Numbered from the stretch's first letter, positions 35,308 to 45,013 are shown. The stretch: 64,000 nt of DNA from Bacteroidales bacterium (GCA_023229505.1 JALNZD010000002.1:62001-126000); one strand, 5' to 3'. Program-made: numbers and translations. Notes: generated by a model from the letters alone, not told the origin.

Positions 35308-36795
35308 TCAGAGTTCTTTCCTCAGCCTGGCGACCGGAATATTGAGTTGTTCCCGGTATTTGGCTACAGTCCTGCGGGCGATATTATAGCCTTTGTCTTT
35401 CAGTATCTCTGTGAGCTGCTCATCGGTAAGGGGTTTACTTTTATCTTCCGCTTCAATGAAATTTGAAAGAATTTTTTTGATCTCACGGGTGGAAACTTCC
35501 TCACCGGAATCCTTCTGCATCGATTCGGAAAAAAAGGTTTTCAGCAGGAAAGTCCCGAAAGGAGCCTGCACATATTTGCTGTTGGCCACGCGTGAGATGG
35601 TGGAAATATCGAGGTTGACTTTCTCGGCTATATCTTTCAGGATCATTGGCTTAAGCCTGGTTTCATCCCCGGTGCGAAAGTAATCATCCTGGTAGTCCAT
35701 GATCGCCCGCATAGTCAGGTAAAGGGTATTCTGGCGTTGCTTGATCGCATCGATAAACCATTTGGCCGAATCGATCTTTTGTTTGACAAATTGCATGGCT
35801 TCCCTGCCTTTAGTGTGTTTGTTATCCGAGTAGGTTTCCATCATGTCAATATAAGACCGGTTGATGCGAAGTTCCGGTGCATTGCGCGAATTCAGGGTAA
35901 GCTCAAGCTCTCCGTTAATATTGCGGACGGAAAAATCGGGGATGACATAATTATTCAGCCGGGTTGTTTCGCTGACTGAATCGCCCGGTTTGGGGTTTAG
36001 TTTGAGGATTTCCTGGATTGCTCCTTTCAGATCCTCTTCGGTGATCCGGGCTTTTTTAATGATCTTGTCATAGTGTTTCCTGGTGAATTCATCGAAATGC
36101 TTTTCAAGGATCATTTCGGCCATCTCCGCTTCGCGGCTCCGGTTTTCCTGGCGCCTGAGCTGGATGAGCAGGCATTCCTGCAGATTCCTGGCGCCGATGC
36201 CGGGCGGATCGAGGTTCTGTATGACTTTCAGCACTTCGAGGATTTCATCCTTGGTGGCATGCAGGTTTTGTGAAAAAACAAGGTCGTCCGTCATGGCATC
36301 GGGGTCACGCTGGAGATAACCGGCATCATCAAGGTTGCCAATGATCGTAAGGCCGATCTGGTATTGCTTATCTGTCAACTCCCTGAGTCCAAGCTGTGAG
36401 ATCAGGTATTCCTGGAAACTGGTGCCTGCTGCGAAGGGCACATCACGCTGGTCATCATCAGGGCTCTGGTTATTGGCTGCCATCCTGTAGGCCGGGATCT
36501 CATCTTCATCGAGATAATCGTTGAAGTCGAATTCATCTTCCGGGCTGCTTTCCTTGAAATCATCCGTTTCAGGTTCATCTTCCGTGCCCGCCGGCGTATC
36601 ATCCATTTCTTCGAATTTCTCTTCTTCCTGGTTATCAGTAGAGTCTTCGGGCATTTCGAGGGCAGGGTTTTCTTCAATCTCCTGCTTGATCCGCTGCTCC
36701 AGGGCCATGGATGGGATTTGCAACAGCTTCATCAGCAGTATCTGCTGTGGAGACAGCTTTTGAAGTAACTTCTGCTGAAGCCGCTGGTTTAACAT
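35308..36795 (-). CDS. rpoN: RNA polymerase sigma-54 factor
   Basis: The protein has 495 residues. The N-terminal activator-interaction region LSPQQILLMKLLQIPSMALEQRI is followed by an acidic region (about 45-110), the core-binding domain and a HTH. The C-terminal RpoN box reads ARRTVAKYRE, which recognises the -24 promoter element. Length and order match sigma-54 of Bacteroidota. I see no bacterial enhancer-binding activator in this window. The start ATG at 36795 has its own -7 element upstream. Confidence 0.97.
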   Translation of the reverse strand: MLNQRLQQKLLQKLSPQQILLMKLLQIPSMALEQRIKQEIEENPALEMPEDSTDNQEEEKFEEMDDTPAGTEDEPETDDFKESSPEDEFDFNDYLDEDEIPAYRMAANNQSPDDDQRDVPFAAGTSFQEYLISQLGLRELTDKQYQIGLTIIGNLDDAGYLQRDPDAMTDDLVFSQNLHATKDEILEVLKVIQNLDPPGIGARNLQECLLIQLRRQENRSREAEMAEMILEKHFDEFTRKHYDKIIKKARITEEDLKGAIQEILKLNPKPGDSVSETTRLNNYVIPDFSVRNINGELELTLNSRNAPELRINRSYIDMMETYSDNKHTKGREAMQFVKQKIDSAKWFIDAIKQRQNTLYLTMRAIMDYQDDYFRTGDETRLKPMILKDIAEKVNLDISTISRVANSKYVQAPFGTFLLKTFFSESMQKDSGEEVSTREIKKILSNFIEAEDKSKPLTDEQLTEILKDKGYNIARRTVAKYREQLNIPVARLRKEL

Positions 36796-36831
36796 AACAG
36801 GGATGCTGTTTTAAAATTCTATTTAAAGATA

Positions 36832-36839
36832 CAAAATTA
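36832..36839 (-). promoter_or_regulatory. -7 promoter element for rpoN
   Basis: Reads TAATTTTG on the minus strand, 36 nt before the rpoN ATG. Confidence 0.45.
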
Positions 36840-36878
36840 TCATTAATGAAGATAACCGGAAGTGGGAAATATTTTTAA

Positions 36879-38336
36879 TCAGAACTCCGCATTCATCGGC
36901 GTCCTGGGGAAAGGAATGACATCGCGGATATTACCCATGCCGGTGATGAAGAGCATGAGTCGTTCGAAACCGAGCCCGAAACCACTGTGCGGCACCGTAC
37001 CAAACTTCCGGGTCTCTAAATACCACCAAAGCGTTTCCTCCGGGATATGCAGCTCCCGGAAGCGTTCCTGCAATTTTTCCATGTTTTCTTCGCGTTGTGA
37101 GCCGCCTATGATCTCCCCGATCTGAGGGAACAGCACATCCATGGCCCTCACCGTCTTGCTGTCATCATTCTGCTTCATGTAAAATGCCTTGATCTCCCTT
37201 GGGTAATCAGCGATGATCACCGGCTTGTTAAAGTGCTTTTCCACCAGGTAGCGTTCATGCTCTGATTGTAAATCAGTGCCCCATTTCTCTATCACGTACT
37301 GAAATTTCTTTTGTTTATTAGGTTTGGAATTAATCAGTACATCTATGGCCTCGGTGTATGTGATGCGCTCAAATTCATTTTCCAGGACGAATTCCAGTTT
37401 TTCGATAAGACCCATCGCGGAGCGCTCTTCCTGTTTTTTGTTCTTTTCTTCGTCTTCCAACCGTTTAGCGAGGAAATCCAGGTCTTCCCGGCAATTTTCC
37501 AGAGCGTAGATCACAAGGTATTTCAGCATTTCCTCAGCCAGGTCCATGTTGTCGTTGATGTCATAAAAGGCCATTTCCGGCTCTATCATCCAGAATTCGG
37601 CCAGGTGGCGGCTGGTGTTGGAATTTTCCGCACGGAAGGTCGGACCAAAGGTGTATACGTCGGATAAAGCGAGGGCCGCCAGCTCTGCTTCGAGCTGCCC
37701 CGATACCGTCAGGTTGGTCTGTTTACCAAAAAAATCCTGCTTATAATCCACTTCTCCCGTTTCCGTAAGGGGTGGTTTGATGGGATCCAGAATAGTAACC
37801 CGGAACATCTCCCCGGCCCCTTCGGCATCGGAACCTGTGATGATAGGCGTGTGAATGTTATAAAACCCTTTATCCGTAAAGAATTTATGGATAGCGAATA
37901 TCATGGCGTGGCGGACGCGGGTGACCGCCGCGAACGTATTGGTCCTGAAACGCAAATGGGCTTTTTCACGGAGGAATTCGAGGGAATGTCTTTTAGGTTG
38001 AAGGGGGAATTCATCGGGATTGGCTTCGCCGTATAAAATAATATCTTTTGCCAGAAGCTCAACGCGCTGGCCTGCGCCCGGGGATTCAATAAGCGTACCT
38101 TTGACCGATAGGCCAGCACCTGTATTTATCCGCTCGATTATATTCTGATCAATAGTATCAGGTTGCACCACCATCTGTAGGTTTTGAATCGTCGATCCAT
38201 CGTTGAGCGTGATGAAAGTGACATTCTTGCTCTCCCGTTTAGTCCTTACCCAGCCCTTGGCTACGACTTCCTTGTCGACTTCACCAGATTGCAGCAGCTC
38301 CTTGATTTTTGTCCGTTTAATCCCGTGATCCAGCAT
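36879..38336 (-). CDS. asnS: Asparaginyl-tRNA synthetase
   Basis: The protein has 485 residues from the ATG at 38336 (MLDHGIKRTK); an upstream TTG start is possible but lies just inside the promoter. An N-terminal OB-fold (VAKGWVRTKRESKNVTFITLNDGS) binds the anticodon. The class II core has FRAENSNTSRHLAEFWMIEPE (motif 2 region, split in the protein by short loops) and GFGLGFERLMLF (motif 3). The enzyme charges tRNA-Asn. It is a standard housekeeping gene of normal length. Confidence 0.97.
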   Translation of the reverse strand: MLDHGIKRTKIKELLQSGEVDKEVVAKGWVRTKRESKNVTFITLNDGSTIQNLQMVVQPDTIDQNIIERINTGAGLSVKGTLIESPGAGQRVELLAKDIILYGEANPDEFPLQPKRHSLEFLREKAHLRFRTNTFAAVTRVRHAMIFAIHKFFTDKGFYNIHTPIITGSDAEGAGEMFRVTILDPIKPPLTETGEVDYKQDFFGKQTNLTVSGQLEAELAALALSDVYTFGPTFRAENSNTSRHLAEFWMIEPEMAFYDINDNMDLAEEMLKYLVIYALENCREDLDFLAKRLEDEEKNKKQEERSAMGLIEKLEFVLENEFERITYTEAIDVLINSKPNKQKKFQYVIEKWGTDLQSEHERYLVEKHFNKPVIIADYPREIKAFYMKQNDDSKTVRAMDVLFPQIGEIIGGSQREENMEKLQERFRELHIPEETLWWYLETRKFGTVPHSGFGLGFERLMLFITGMGNIRDVIPFPRTPMNAEF

Positions 38337-38357
38337 AATACATTTTAATTTAAAGTG

Positions 38358-38365
38358 CAAAAATA
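38358..38365 (-). promoter_or_regulatory. -7 promoter element for asnS
   Basis: Reads TATTTTTG on the minus strand, giving a leader of about 16 nt to the ATG at 38336. Confidence 0.5.
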
Positions 38366-38393
38366 AGAAAATGATTGGAAGGTGGAACGATAA

Positions 38394-38417
38394 GACGGTA
38401 GGACGGTAGGACGGGAA
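38394..38417. repeat. Octamer tandem array (GACGGTAG x3)
   Basis: Two exact copies of GACGGTAG and a third altered one lie in the divergent asnS/DAHP-synthase promoter region. Confidence 0.7.
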
Positions 38418-38443
38418 GAGGGAACTGCCGGCGAAATAATATA

Positions 38444-38451
38444 TATCTTTG
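38444..38451 (+). promoter_or_regulatory. -7 element four bases from the start codon
   Basis: TATCTTTG ends 4 nt before the ATG at 38456. At the usual spacing, transcription would start at or next to the A of ATG, so the mRNA may be leaderless. Confidence 0.55.
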
Positions 38452-38455
38452 CATC

Positions 38456-39538
38456 ATGCCTGCCATTATAGAAAATATTCTTCCTTTGAAGGATTATCTG
38501 CCTGTAAAGGACAATCCTTTGATCATCGCGGGCCCATGCAGTGCTGAGACAGAAGAGCAAGTTTTGGAAACAGCTCACGGGTTGGCTGCAATACCTCAGG
38601 TAGCTGCGTTCCGTTGCGGGCTCTGGAAACCCCGGACACGTCCGGGTGACTTCGAGGGAGTGGGTGATAAAGGATTGCCCTGGCTAAAGCGCGTCAGGCA
38701 GGAAACCGGGCTCAGGACTGCTGTCGAGGTGGCCATCCCGGCACATATAGAAGCCTGCTTAAAGCATGGCATCGATATCCTGTGGATCGGTTCGAGAACC
38801 GTCGTCAACCCGTTCTCTATCCATGAAATCGCGGAAGCGCTCAAAGGAGTGGACATTCCTGTCCTGGTGAAGAACCCGGTAAATCCTGACCTGCTGTTGT
38901 GGATCGGTGCGTTGGAAAGGTTGAGTCAGCAGGGCATCCGCAAGCTTGCGGCTGTGCACAGGGGATTTTCCGCTTATAGGAGCAAACCGTTCAGGAACCT
39001 GCCGATCTGGGAGATCCCGATAGAGTTGCGGCGGCTTATCCCGGGACTGCCGGTACTCGTTGATCCAAGCCATATCAGCGGAAACCTGACGATGCTTCCC
39101 CATGTTGCACAGACTGCCATAGACCTGGCATTCGACGGACTGATGATCGAATCCCATATTCACCCGGAAAAGGCGCTGACCGACCGTGACCAGCAGCTTA
39201 CTCCCGCTGCCCTGGAAGAATTGATCCGGTGCCTGTCGTTGCCTCACGGATCAACCAGAGAAGAAGATGTCAGGCTTGTTGAATGGCGTAAGGAAATCGA
39301 TGAAATTGATGAAAAGGTTCTGCAGTTGTTGGGAAAGCGCATGGAAACCGTCAATCACATTGGCAAGCACAAGAAGGAGGCAGGGATGGATTTTCTGCAA
39401 CTGGAGCGTTGGAAGCAGGTGGTGGAAGACCGGCTTGAAAAAGGGACTGCCCGGGGATTGAGCCGGAATTTCCTGCTTAAACTGCTCCATGCCATCCATG
39501 AAGAAGCCTTGCGGAAACAGGCGGGGAAGAAGGAATAA
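38456..39538 (+). CDS. Bifunctional DAHP synthase / chorismate mutase
   Basis: The protein has 360 residues. Residues 1-265 are a type I-beta DAHP synthase (LIIAGPCSAE, FRCGLWKPRTRPGDFEG, VDPSHISG), which joins PEP and erythrose-4-phosphate at the start of the shikimate pathway. Residues about 275-350 form an AroQ-type chorismate mutase helix bundle (VEWRKEIDEIDEKVLQLLGKR). Mutase fusion to this synthase type is usual in Bacteroidota and gives feedback control by prephenate. It converges with the T9SS fragment at 39542 with only 3 nt between. Confidence 0.95.
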   Translation: MPAIIENILPLKDYLPVKDNPLIIAGPCSAETEEQVLETAHGLAAIPQVAAFRCGLWKPRTRPGDFEGVGDKGLPWLKRVRQETGLRTAVEVAIPAHIEACLKHGIDILWIGSRTVVNPFSIHEIAEALKGVDIPVLVKNPVNPDLLLWIGALERLSQQGIRKLAAVHRGFSAYRSKPFRNLPIWEIPIELRRLIPGLPVLVDPSHISGNLTMLPHVAQTAIDLAFDGLMIESHIHPEKALTDRDQQLTPAALEELIRCLSLPHGSTREEDVRLVEWRKEIDEIDEKVLQLLGKRMETVNHIGKHKKEAGMDFLQLERWKQVVEDRLEKGTARGLSRNFLLKLLHAIHEEALRKQAGKKE

Positions 39539-39541
39539 TCG

Positions 39542-39937
39542 TTACATCTTCAGCATTTTATTCGTCACCTTATTTCCTGTTTGATCTATTACCGTAATGA
39601 AATAAACTCCTTTCGGTAAATTGCTTACATCTAGTTTAATTTGCCTGGTGTTCGCTATTGTTTTAAACAGAACCTCTCCCTGCAAATTAAATATCTGGAT
39701 TGTGCAATTTGTTTCCCTGCCAATGTTCAATGTGACTCCGTCTGTAGCGGGATTCGGGAAAATGAATTGATCTTGATTCAATTCATTTTCATAAACAGAA
39801 ACTGAAATGTCATCTAATCGTGCGACCAGTATATCATCCCATCCGGCAGAGGTCAGTGAAATAGTGGTTCCGATAAAAGGGCACCAGGAATCATACCACC
39901 CTGTAATGTAAATATTATTTAAGGCATAGTTACCACG
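39542..39937 (-). pseudogene. Frameshifted C-terminus of the T9SS beta-propeller protein
   Basis: This frame continues the upstream protein. It begins with GNYALNNIYITGWYDS, the expected next repeat (xNIYITGxY..), runs through LTSAGWDDILVARLDD and ends in a T9SS sorting domain (FIFPNPATDG...GVYFITVID). It cannot be reached from the upstream frame (stop at 39919) without a one-base shift at about 39928-39940. The mutation or sequencing error therefore removes the export signal from the main product. Confidence 0.75.
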
Positions 39938-41268
39938 CTTTCAGCGACTGCGGCATAACCAGTCCCCGCTATGTTAACCCAATCCAGATTTCCGGCATCA
40001 TCATAACTTGCGACAAACAAAGCACGCAGGTAAGGGATAGTAACTGCATCGGTCCCCTGTCCGAAAACGGTAGGTCCAGCGGAATATTCACCTGCAACAT
40101 AAAGATGGCCGTCTTTGTGATAAGCGTCCATAAAATTTATGCCCCCGGTTGAAGCATGCCCGGCATTGATCGCCCAGTCAGCGTTTCCGCTGGTGTCGTA
40201 CTGCACCAGGTACATTTCACCATATCCCGCAGCGGGTGGTGCAATGAGGGTGATAGTGTCGGGATAAATTCCAAATGAAGCATTTGCATAATAAATTCCG
40301 CTCATTACAATTTTTCCTCCGCCTTTTGAATTAACAGTCAAAGGTATATTTCCGCTTGAAGTGCTTCTGGCAGCATATGCCCAGGTATTGTCTCCAAGCA
40401 GAGGTTCATACCTGGCGATGAACCCCTTAGGATTATAAATGCTTTCTTCGAGGTCAATGGAATCAGCCGGCAGTCCGAATGTTGGCCTTCCGTTGTACTT
40501 GCCTGCAAGAAAAATGTTACCGGTGCTGTCGGTAGTTACGTCCTGCGGATACATCACTTGTGTGCATGAAACAGCGTTCCGGTGAAAAGTAAAAGTTCCT
40601 GCCGTATCCAATTTAGCAAGAAAAATATCATACACATGACGCGGTACCAGCGAATCGCTGCCGGGTTTAAAATAAGTGGTGGTCCATATTATTCCGCTGA
40701 GGATAATATTACCTGAATCATCCATGGTTGAAACATTTATATCATTTTGGTCGCTTCCAATGTGCCTGGCCCAGTTAAAATTTCCATGTGCGTCATATTT
40801 CGCAATAAAAATATCCTTGTCACCCCATGAAGTTAATGTGGTAAACTCATCAAACGTAATGTCTTCTCCGGTTCCGCCATAAACACCGAAAGTACCCACG
40901 ATGTAAATATTGCCGGAAGCATCTTCGTAAATTGCTTCAGGTATTCCGTATGATGTTGTACTTGCCACAGACTTTGCCCAAAGCAATGCGCCCGCTGTAG
41001 TGTATTTTGCAATAAATACATCCACATAAAGAGGGGAGGTTAAGACCGTTGTGTCAAAAGTTGCGCTCTCAACAAAAAATCCGGATACAAGAAGGTTTCC
41101 GTCTGAGCTGTAAGTGATGGCACCGCCCCGGTCATAGAGTGTTCCTCCTGCGCTTTTTGCCCATTCCCAGTCCGGAGCCTGAGCAAAGGTTTGGAAAGAA
41201 AAGAGAAACGATGATCCGATGAGGGCTGCAAATTGCAGCATCCTCATAATGGTAATTTGATTATTCAT
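39919..41268 (-). CDS. SBBP-type beta-propeller protein, truncated by frameshift
   Basis: The frame has 449 codons. A signal peptide ends about TFAQA. Then come repeated units of about 60 residues of the type WAKSAGG..YDRG..I..DGN..VSGFF...FDT..L.S...DVFIAKY, typical of SBBP/beta-propeller secreted proteins of Bacteroidota. The frame ends at VAESVVTMP, in the middle of a repeat. The missing repeat and T9SS domain follow in another frame. The start has a strong AGGAGG 8 nt upstream of the ATG, which is uncommon in this phylum. Function is unknown; adhesion or a surface role is typical for such proteins. Confidence 0.75.
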   Translation of the reverse strand: MNNQITIMRMLQFAALIGSSFLFSFQTFAQAPDWEWAKSAGGTLYDRGGAITYSSDGNLLVSGFFVESATFDTTVLTSPLYVDVFIAKYTTAGALLWAKSVASTTSYGIPEAIYEDASGNIYIVGTFGVYGGTGEDITFDEFTTLTSWGDKDIFIAKYDAHGNFNWARHIGSDQNDINVSTMDDSGNIILSGIIWTTTYFKPGSDSLVPRHVYDIFLAKLDTAGTFTFHRNAVSCTQVMYPQDVTTDSTGNIFLAGKYNGRPTFGLPADSIDLEESIYNPKGFIARYEPLLGDNTWAYAARSTSSGNIPLTVNSKGGGKIVMSGIYYANASFGIYPDTITLIAPPAAGYGEMYLVQYDTSGNADWAINAGHASTGGINFMDAYHKDGHLYVAGEYSAGPTVFGQGTDAVTIPYLRALFVASYDDAGNLDWVNIAGTGYAAVAESVVTMP

Positions 41269-41423
41269 AATTTTCCTCCTTAAAGTTTAACATAAGTTTG
41301 TTTAACTGATTATTACAACTTATTGGCAAATAGAAGGAGTCTCTATGCTCTTAGGGTTAGGATTTTATGAATGCAAGATACGACATATTTAGCAAAACAG
41401 ATGTATTGAAAGGGATTTTTTTT

Positions 41424-41447
41424 AACCTGACGAGACAGGGTCAGGTT
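41424..41447. repeat. Short palindrome (AACCTGAC / GTCAGGTT)
   Basis: Perfect 8-bp arms with an 8-nt loop in the 258-bp gap between the beta-propeller gene and corA. A T run precedes it on the plus strand rather than following it, so it is not a standard terminator. Confidence 0.5.
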
Positions 41448-41494
41448 CATTTGCTCAATTGTCAATGGTTACAGTTCTAAATATAAAAATCCCC

Positions 41495-41527
41495 AACTTA
41501 AAACTTAAACCTCAAAACTTAAAACTG
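41495..41527. repeat. Octamer-like array next to the corA stop
   Basis: Imperfect repeats of AACTTAAA/ACCTCAAA end directly at the corA stop codon (41528). Confidence 0.6.
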
Positions 41528-42436
41528 TTATAGCCATTTCCTTCTCTTGAAATAGAAAAGCATTGTAACTACCACGAGCATCATCAATCCAATGATGATA
41601 ATAAATGAGCGCGGGTCGTTCTGAAGCGGAAGGCCGATATTCATACCGAACAATCCGGTTATGAAGGTAAGTGGAAGTAAAATGGCTGAAAAAAAGGTGA
41701 GGATCTTCATGATCTCATTGATGCGGTTAGTCTGCAGCGAGTCGAATGTTTTTGCGAGCCCTTCGATCAGCTCCTGGTAGTCTTCGGCCATATCCCACAT
41801 CTTCTGGTTATAGTCGAGGATATTACCCCAGTAGTCCTCCATGTTTTCAGCGAATCCGGCAATTTGTCCCGATTCGAATTTATGGAACAATGGTAGCTGA
41901 GGTTTAAAAATAGTATTGATCAGGATGATATTTTTCCGTGTAATGGAGATCTGTAAAATGGTTTTCTGCGCCCGCTTGCTGAAGAGGTCCTCATTGATGC
42001 GGTCAAGTTCCAGGCCCAGGCGCCGCATGAGGTTCAGTGAGGAATTCATCAGCTTCTCAAGGATCCGGTATAACATCGTATCGGAAGTACCAATCTCGAT
42101 TTCTTCTTTATTGTTAATCCTTTTGCGCGCATCATCAAACATTTCCGAAACCACCCAGCGGGTCTGGTCGATACTGATCACATAATCCTCTCCCCAAAAG
42201 AATTTCACCTCTTTGATGGTCAGGAAACGATTTTGAAGATCAAAACTTGGAAAATGAAGGATCATAAAATAATAATCATCATATATGTCGATTTTGGGTC
42301 GTTGGTTGGTACTTCGGCAGTCTTCGATATCCAGGGGGTGGAAATGGAAGTTATCCTTCAGGTACTGCAGGTCTACTTCAGACGGGCTAACGATGTGGTG
42401 CCACCTCAGGGTACCTATTTTTACCGTATCAACCAT
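41528..42436 (-). CDS. corA: CorA-family magnesium/cobalt transporter
   Basis: The protein has 302 residues. A cytoplasmic alpha/beta domain and long helices (to about 240) precede two C-terminal membrane helices. The first helix ends in the pore signature GMN (LFGMNIGLPL), and the C-terminus is basic (YFKRRKWL). These are the defining traits of CorA pentameric channels for Mg2+ across the inner membrane. Length is normal. A -7 element lies 74 nt upstream. Confidence 0.93.
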   Translation of the reverse strand: MVDTVKIGTLRWHHIVSPSEVDLQYLKDNFHFHPLDIEDCRSTNQRPKIDIYDDYYFMILHFPSFDLQNRFLTIKEVKFFWGEDYVISIDQTRWVVSEMFDDARKRINNKEEIEIGTSDTMLYRILEKLMNSSLNLMRRLGLELDRINEDLFSKRAQKTILQISITRKNIILINTIFKPQLPLFHKFESGQIAGFAENMEDYWGNILDYNQKMWDMAEDYQELIEGLAKTFDSLQTNRINEIMKILTFFSAILLPLTFITGLFGMNIGLPLQNDPRSFIIIIGLMMLVVVTMLFYFKRRKWL

Positions 42437-42509
42437 AACTGCTCCGGTTTAAAAAGATGATTATTATGCGATATATTCTACATTCCAGTGGGATTTAGAA
42501 TCTGTGGCA

Positions 42510-42517
42510 CAAAGATA
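42510..42517 (-). promoter_or_regulatory. -7 promoter element for corA
   Basis: Reads TATCTTTG on the minus strand; the leader to the ATG at 42436 would be about 67 nt. Confidence 0.5.
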
Positions 42518-42541
42518 AAAAAGGAATCCAAAAAAAAAGAT

Positions 42542-44929
42542 TTATTTAACGATCAGTTTTCCTGATGCTATAATATTTTCATAACCGCGGACAGCATAAA
42601 AATACATTCCTGCGGACCATTCCGTAATATCCCAGCTCACTCCGCCTTTTTCATCAGTAAGTATAGTTTTATAAACTATTTTCCCACTGAAATCATAAAC
42701 CACTAATGAAGCATTTCCAGGATTAAAATTTTCAATAATATAATCCATGGTCACCCTACCGGAGGCCGGATTGGGTTGGATGGATATTTTTGCACCTTCG
42801 GTTTGAGACGCAAAATTTTGCGTTTCTACAACACCGGTGGCCAAATCAACCACTGTAACGGTCATATCATCCCAGTAGAATCCATCGCCCTCCACATAAC
42901 TGTCGCTCCTTAAGACGAACCGTATCTTAATCTGTTCACCCAGGAACTGTTTCAGGTCTATCTGTTCTTTGACCCAGGTGCCTTGAGTACCATGATAGAG
43001 TGGCTGTCCGGAAACCTGGTAAATAGTCCCTGGCCGCGTGTATTTGCCTTCCATAGGAGTCCAGTTCGCACCCTCATCGTCAGTAATAAAGATCTGGACA
43101 TAATCATAACCAAGCTCAATGTCCCATTTTGTCCAGAAATTAAGAATAGCAGCCTGTTCCTCTGTGAGATCAATCGGCTCTGAAAGAGTCATTATATTGT
43201 TCTCATTATCGACATATTGTCCATATGGGGAGTCGGTGATGGATTTGTCCGGAGAATGATATTGATTGGTCGTTGTATTCCATTTTGAGGAAATCCAGTT
43301 CTGGAAGGATGAGGCGGTATCTTCAAAAATTACTACCGATGTACCGTAATACTTGTGAATTGTGTCGGAAATCGTTCCAAAGCCATCATTTATCGACAAA
43401 AGGTAATCAATGTGAGCTCCGCCTTGAATACTTTCTTTAAGTACATATATGAAAGCCGCACTTGTGGTTTCCATGATATCTAAGTCACTGAATGTAAATG
43501 GAGTACTAACAGAATCGATGGCATCATTCAAAGGTTCAATGGATACAGTGTAAGTGGCGCCATCTTTCAGTCCAAGCCGTTTGATTTTAAAGAAGAGCAG
43601 GCCGGTTTTATTTTCCAGAATTGCAGGAGTCAGGTCTGTTAAGCTTGCCCATGGCCCGGCGAGTCTGGCAGCCATGATATTTTGCCACATATTGACCTGG
43701 CAAAGCGGGATAATCTGAGGGACCGGCGGCCAGAAGCCCGCACTGCCATCACCGACTTCGGGAGTGTAAGAATAAATCAACGCTTTGGAAGTTTGTTCCC
43801 CATACATCCAGTCGTCAGAGCTCCCATTGGTGAGATAAATTGTCGTGCTGGCCGGACCGTATTCATATGCGTTCTCATAAGTCAGGATTTCGCCGAATGC
43901 ATTAAAAATAGCATCATCAGGACAAGGATCAGTGATATAACCCCAGGGGTAAAGAAGCTCGTTCTGGTATGAATGGTAATTTAAGGCAATCATGAACTCA
44001 TGTTCGTTGCAAAAATCTCGAATGTTCATTATTTCCGGCTCAGAGAAGGCTGATGGTCCACGATAGGTATCATCCCATGGATAAGGAGATGACCCGTTAT
44101 CATCATAACCCCACATATAGCCATAGTTCCTGTTTAAATCCACACCATAGGATCCGTCATCATTCTGCCGCCTGTTCTTCCGCCACATTCCTCCGCCGCT
44201 CGGCTCGTTCTGGATGTTATAAGCATAGCCGTCCATGTTGATGATCGGGACAAAATAGAGTTCGAAATTATCGACGATATACCGGACATCAGGGTCAGTA
44301 TCATAATTTTCAAGAAGGTAATACATATAATAGACCAGCAATTGCATGCCGATAGGTTCACGGGCGTGATGCATCCCGGTATACAAGACTTCGGGCTCAT
44401 CCTCGTTGGTGGTCGGGTTGTCAGAAAGACGCACCCAGTAAAGCTCCTGGTCGTTATGGGTCGGATAATCCAGGGCGTACCTCGGGGAGATCAGGTACGG
44501 GTAAAGTGTGGCCATGTTATCAAGGTGTGCCATGGCCTGGTCAATGGAAAGGAAACCTCCGACAGTGCCGAGCTCGAAGCCTTCAGGCACCGGCCAGTCG
44601 CGGCTGAGAGTATATTTCGCGTGCTTTATCTCATCAAGCCGGGAAAGAAAAGGCTTGTTCCTTTCAACGTAATATTTTGTCATATCCGGTATCAAAACTT
44701 CATATCTGATACCGGCCGCGTCGGCAATCGCCAGCTCTCTTTCTGAAAGTTCGCATATCACATAAACGCCCGATTTGAAGACGCCGTGGTCAATGGCCAG
44801 TCCCCGGGCGGCCAGGTTAACCATGTCATCGTGATTGGCAAAAAGTTTCACCCGTGAAAACTGGGCCTGGGCAGCAGCAAATAGCATCATGACCGAAAGG
44901 ATCATAGTAAAAATCAGTCTTTTCATCAT
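42542..44929 (-). CDS. T9SS-exported M14 zinc carboxypeptidase
   Basis: The protein has 795 residues. The start is taken at the first of two adjacent ATGs (44929, 44926), giving the signal peptide MMKRLIFTMILSVMMLFAAAQA. A propeptide-like region of about 100 residues precedes an M14 core. The Zn ligands are HHARE and the His in LNYHSYQ. Substrate-binding WRKNRR and DLNRNYGY and the catalytic Glu in YTPEVGDG are also present. A beta-sandwich and an MAM-like region follow, and the end (IQPNPASGRVTM...GMYFYAVRG) is a T9SS sorting domain. It trims C-terminal residues from proteins outside the cell. Confidence 0.93.
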   Translation of the reverse strand: MMKRLIFTMILSVMMLFAAAQAQFSRVKLFANHDDMVNLAARGLAIDHGVFKSGVYVICELSERELAIADAAGIRYEVLIPDMTKYYVERNKPFLSRLDEIKHAKYTLSRDWPVPEGFELGTVGGFLSIDQAMAHLDNMATLYPYLISPRYALDYPTHNDQELYWVRLSDNPTTNEDEPEVLYTGMHHAREPIGMQLLVYYMYYLLENYDTDPDVRYIVDNFELYFVPIINMDGYAYNIQNEPSGGGMWRKNRRQNDDGSYGVDLNRNYGYMWGYDDNGSSPYPWDDTYRGPSAFSEPEIMNIRDFCNEHEFMIALNYHSYQNELLYPWGYITDPCPDDAIFNAFGEILTYENAYEYGPASTTIYLTNGSSDDWMYGEQTSKALIYSYTPEVGDGSAGFWPPVPQIIPLCQVNMWQNIMAARLAGPWASLTDLTPAILENKTGLLFFKIKRLGLKDGATYTVSIEPLNDAIDSVSTPFTFSDLDIMETTSAAFIYVLKESIQGGAHIDYLLSINDGFGTISDTIHKYYGTSVVIFEDTASSFQNWISSKWNTTTNQYHSPDKSITDSPYGQYVDNENNIMTLSEPIDLTEEQAAILNFWTKWDIELGYDYVQIFITDDEGANWTPMEGKYTRPGTIYQVSGQPLYHGTQGTWVKEQIDLKQFLGEQIKIRFVLRSDSYVEGDGFYWDDMTVTVVDLATGVVETQNFASQTEGAKISIQPNPASGRVTMDYIIENFNPGNASLVVYDFSGKIVYKTILTDEKGGVSWDITEWSAGMYFYAVRGYENIIASGKLIVK

Positions 44930-44965
44930 CGAAGGAATTATAGATTGGTTACATGGTACATTGCA

Positions 44966-44973
44966 CAAATATA
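44966..44973 (-). promoter_or_regulatory. -7 promoter element for M14 peptidase
   Basis: Reads TATATTTG on the minus strand, 36 nt before the ATG pair. Confidence 0.5.
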
Positions 44974-45013
44974 GGAACTATTGGGATGAGGGATTGAGGA
45001 AGATTTTAATATT

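Noticed and set aside
41424..41447. Terminator for the corA gene
   Set aside because: The T run is on the wrong side of the stem for leftward transcription, so it is kept only as a palindrome.
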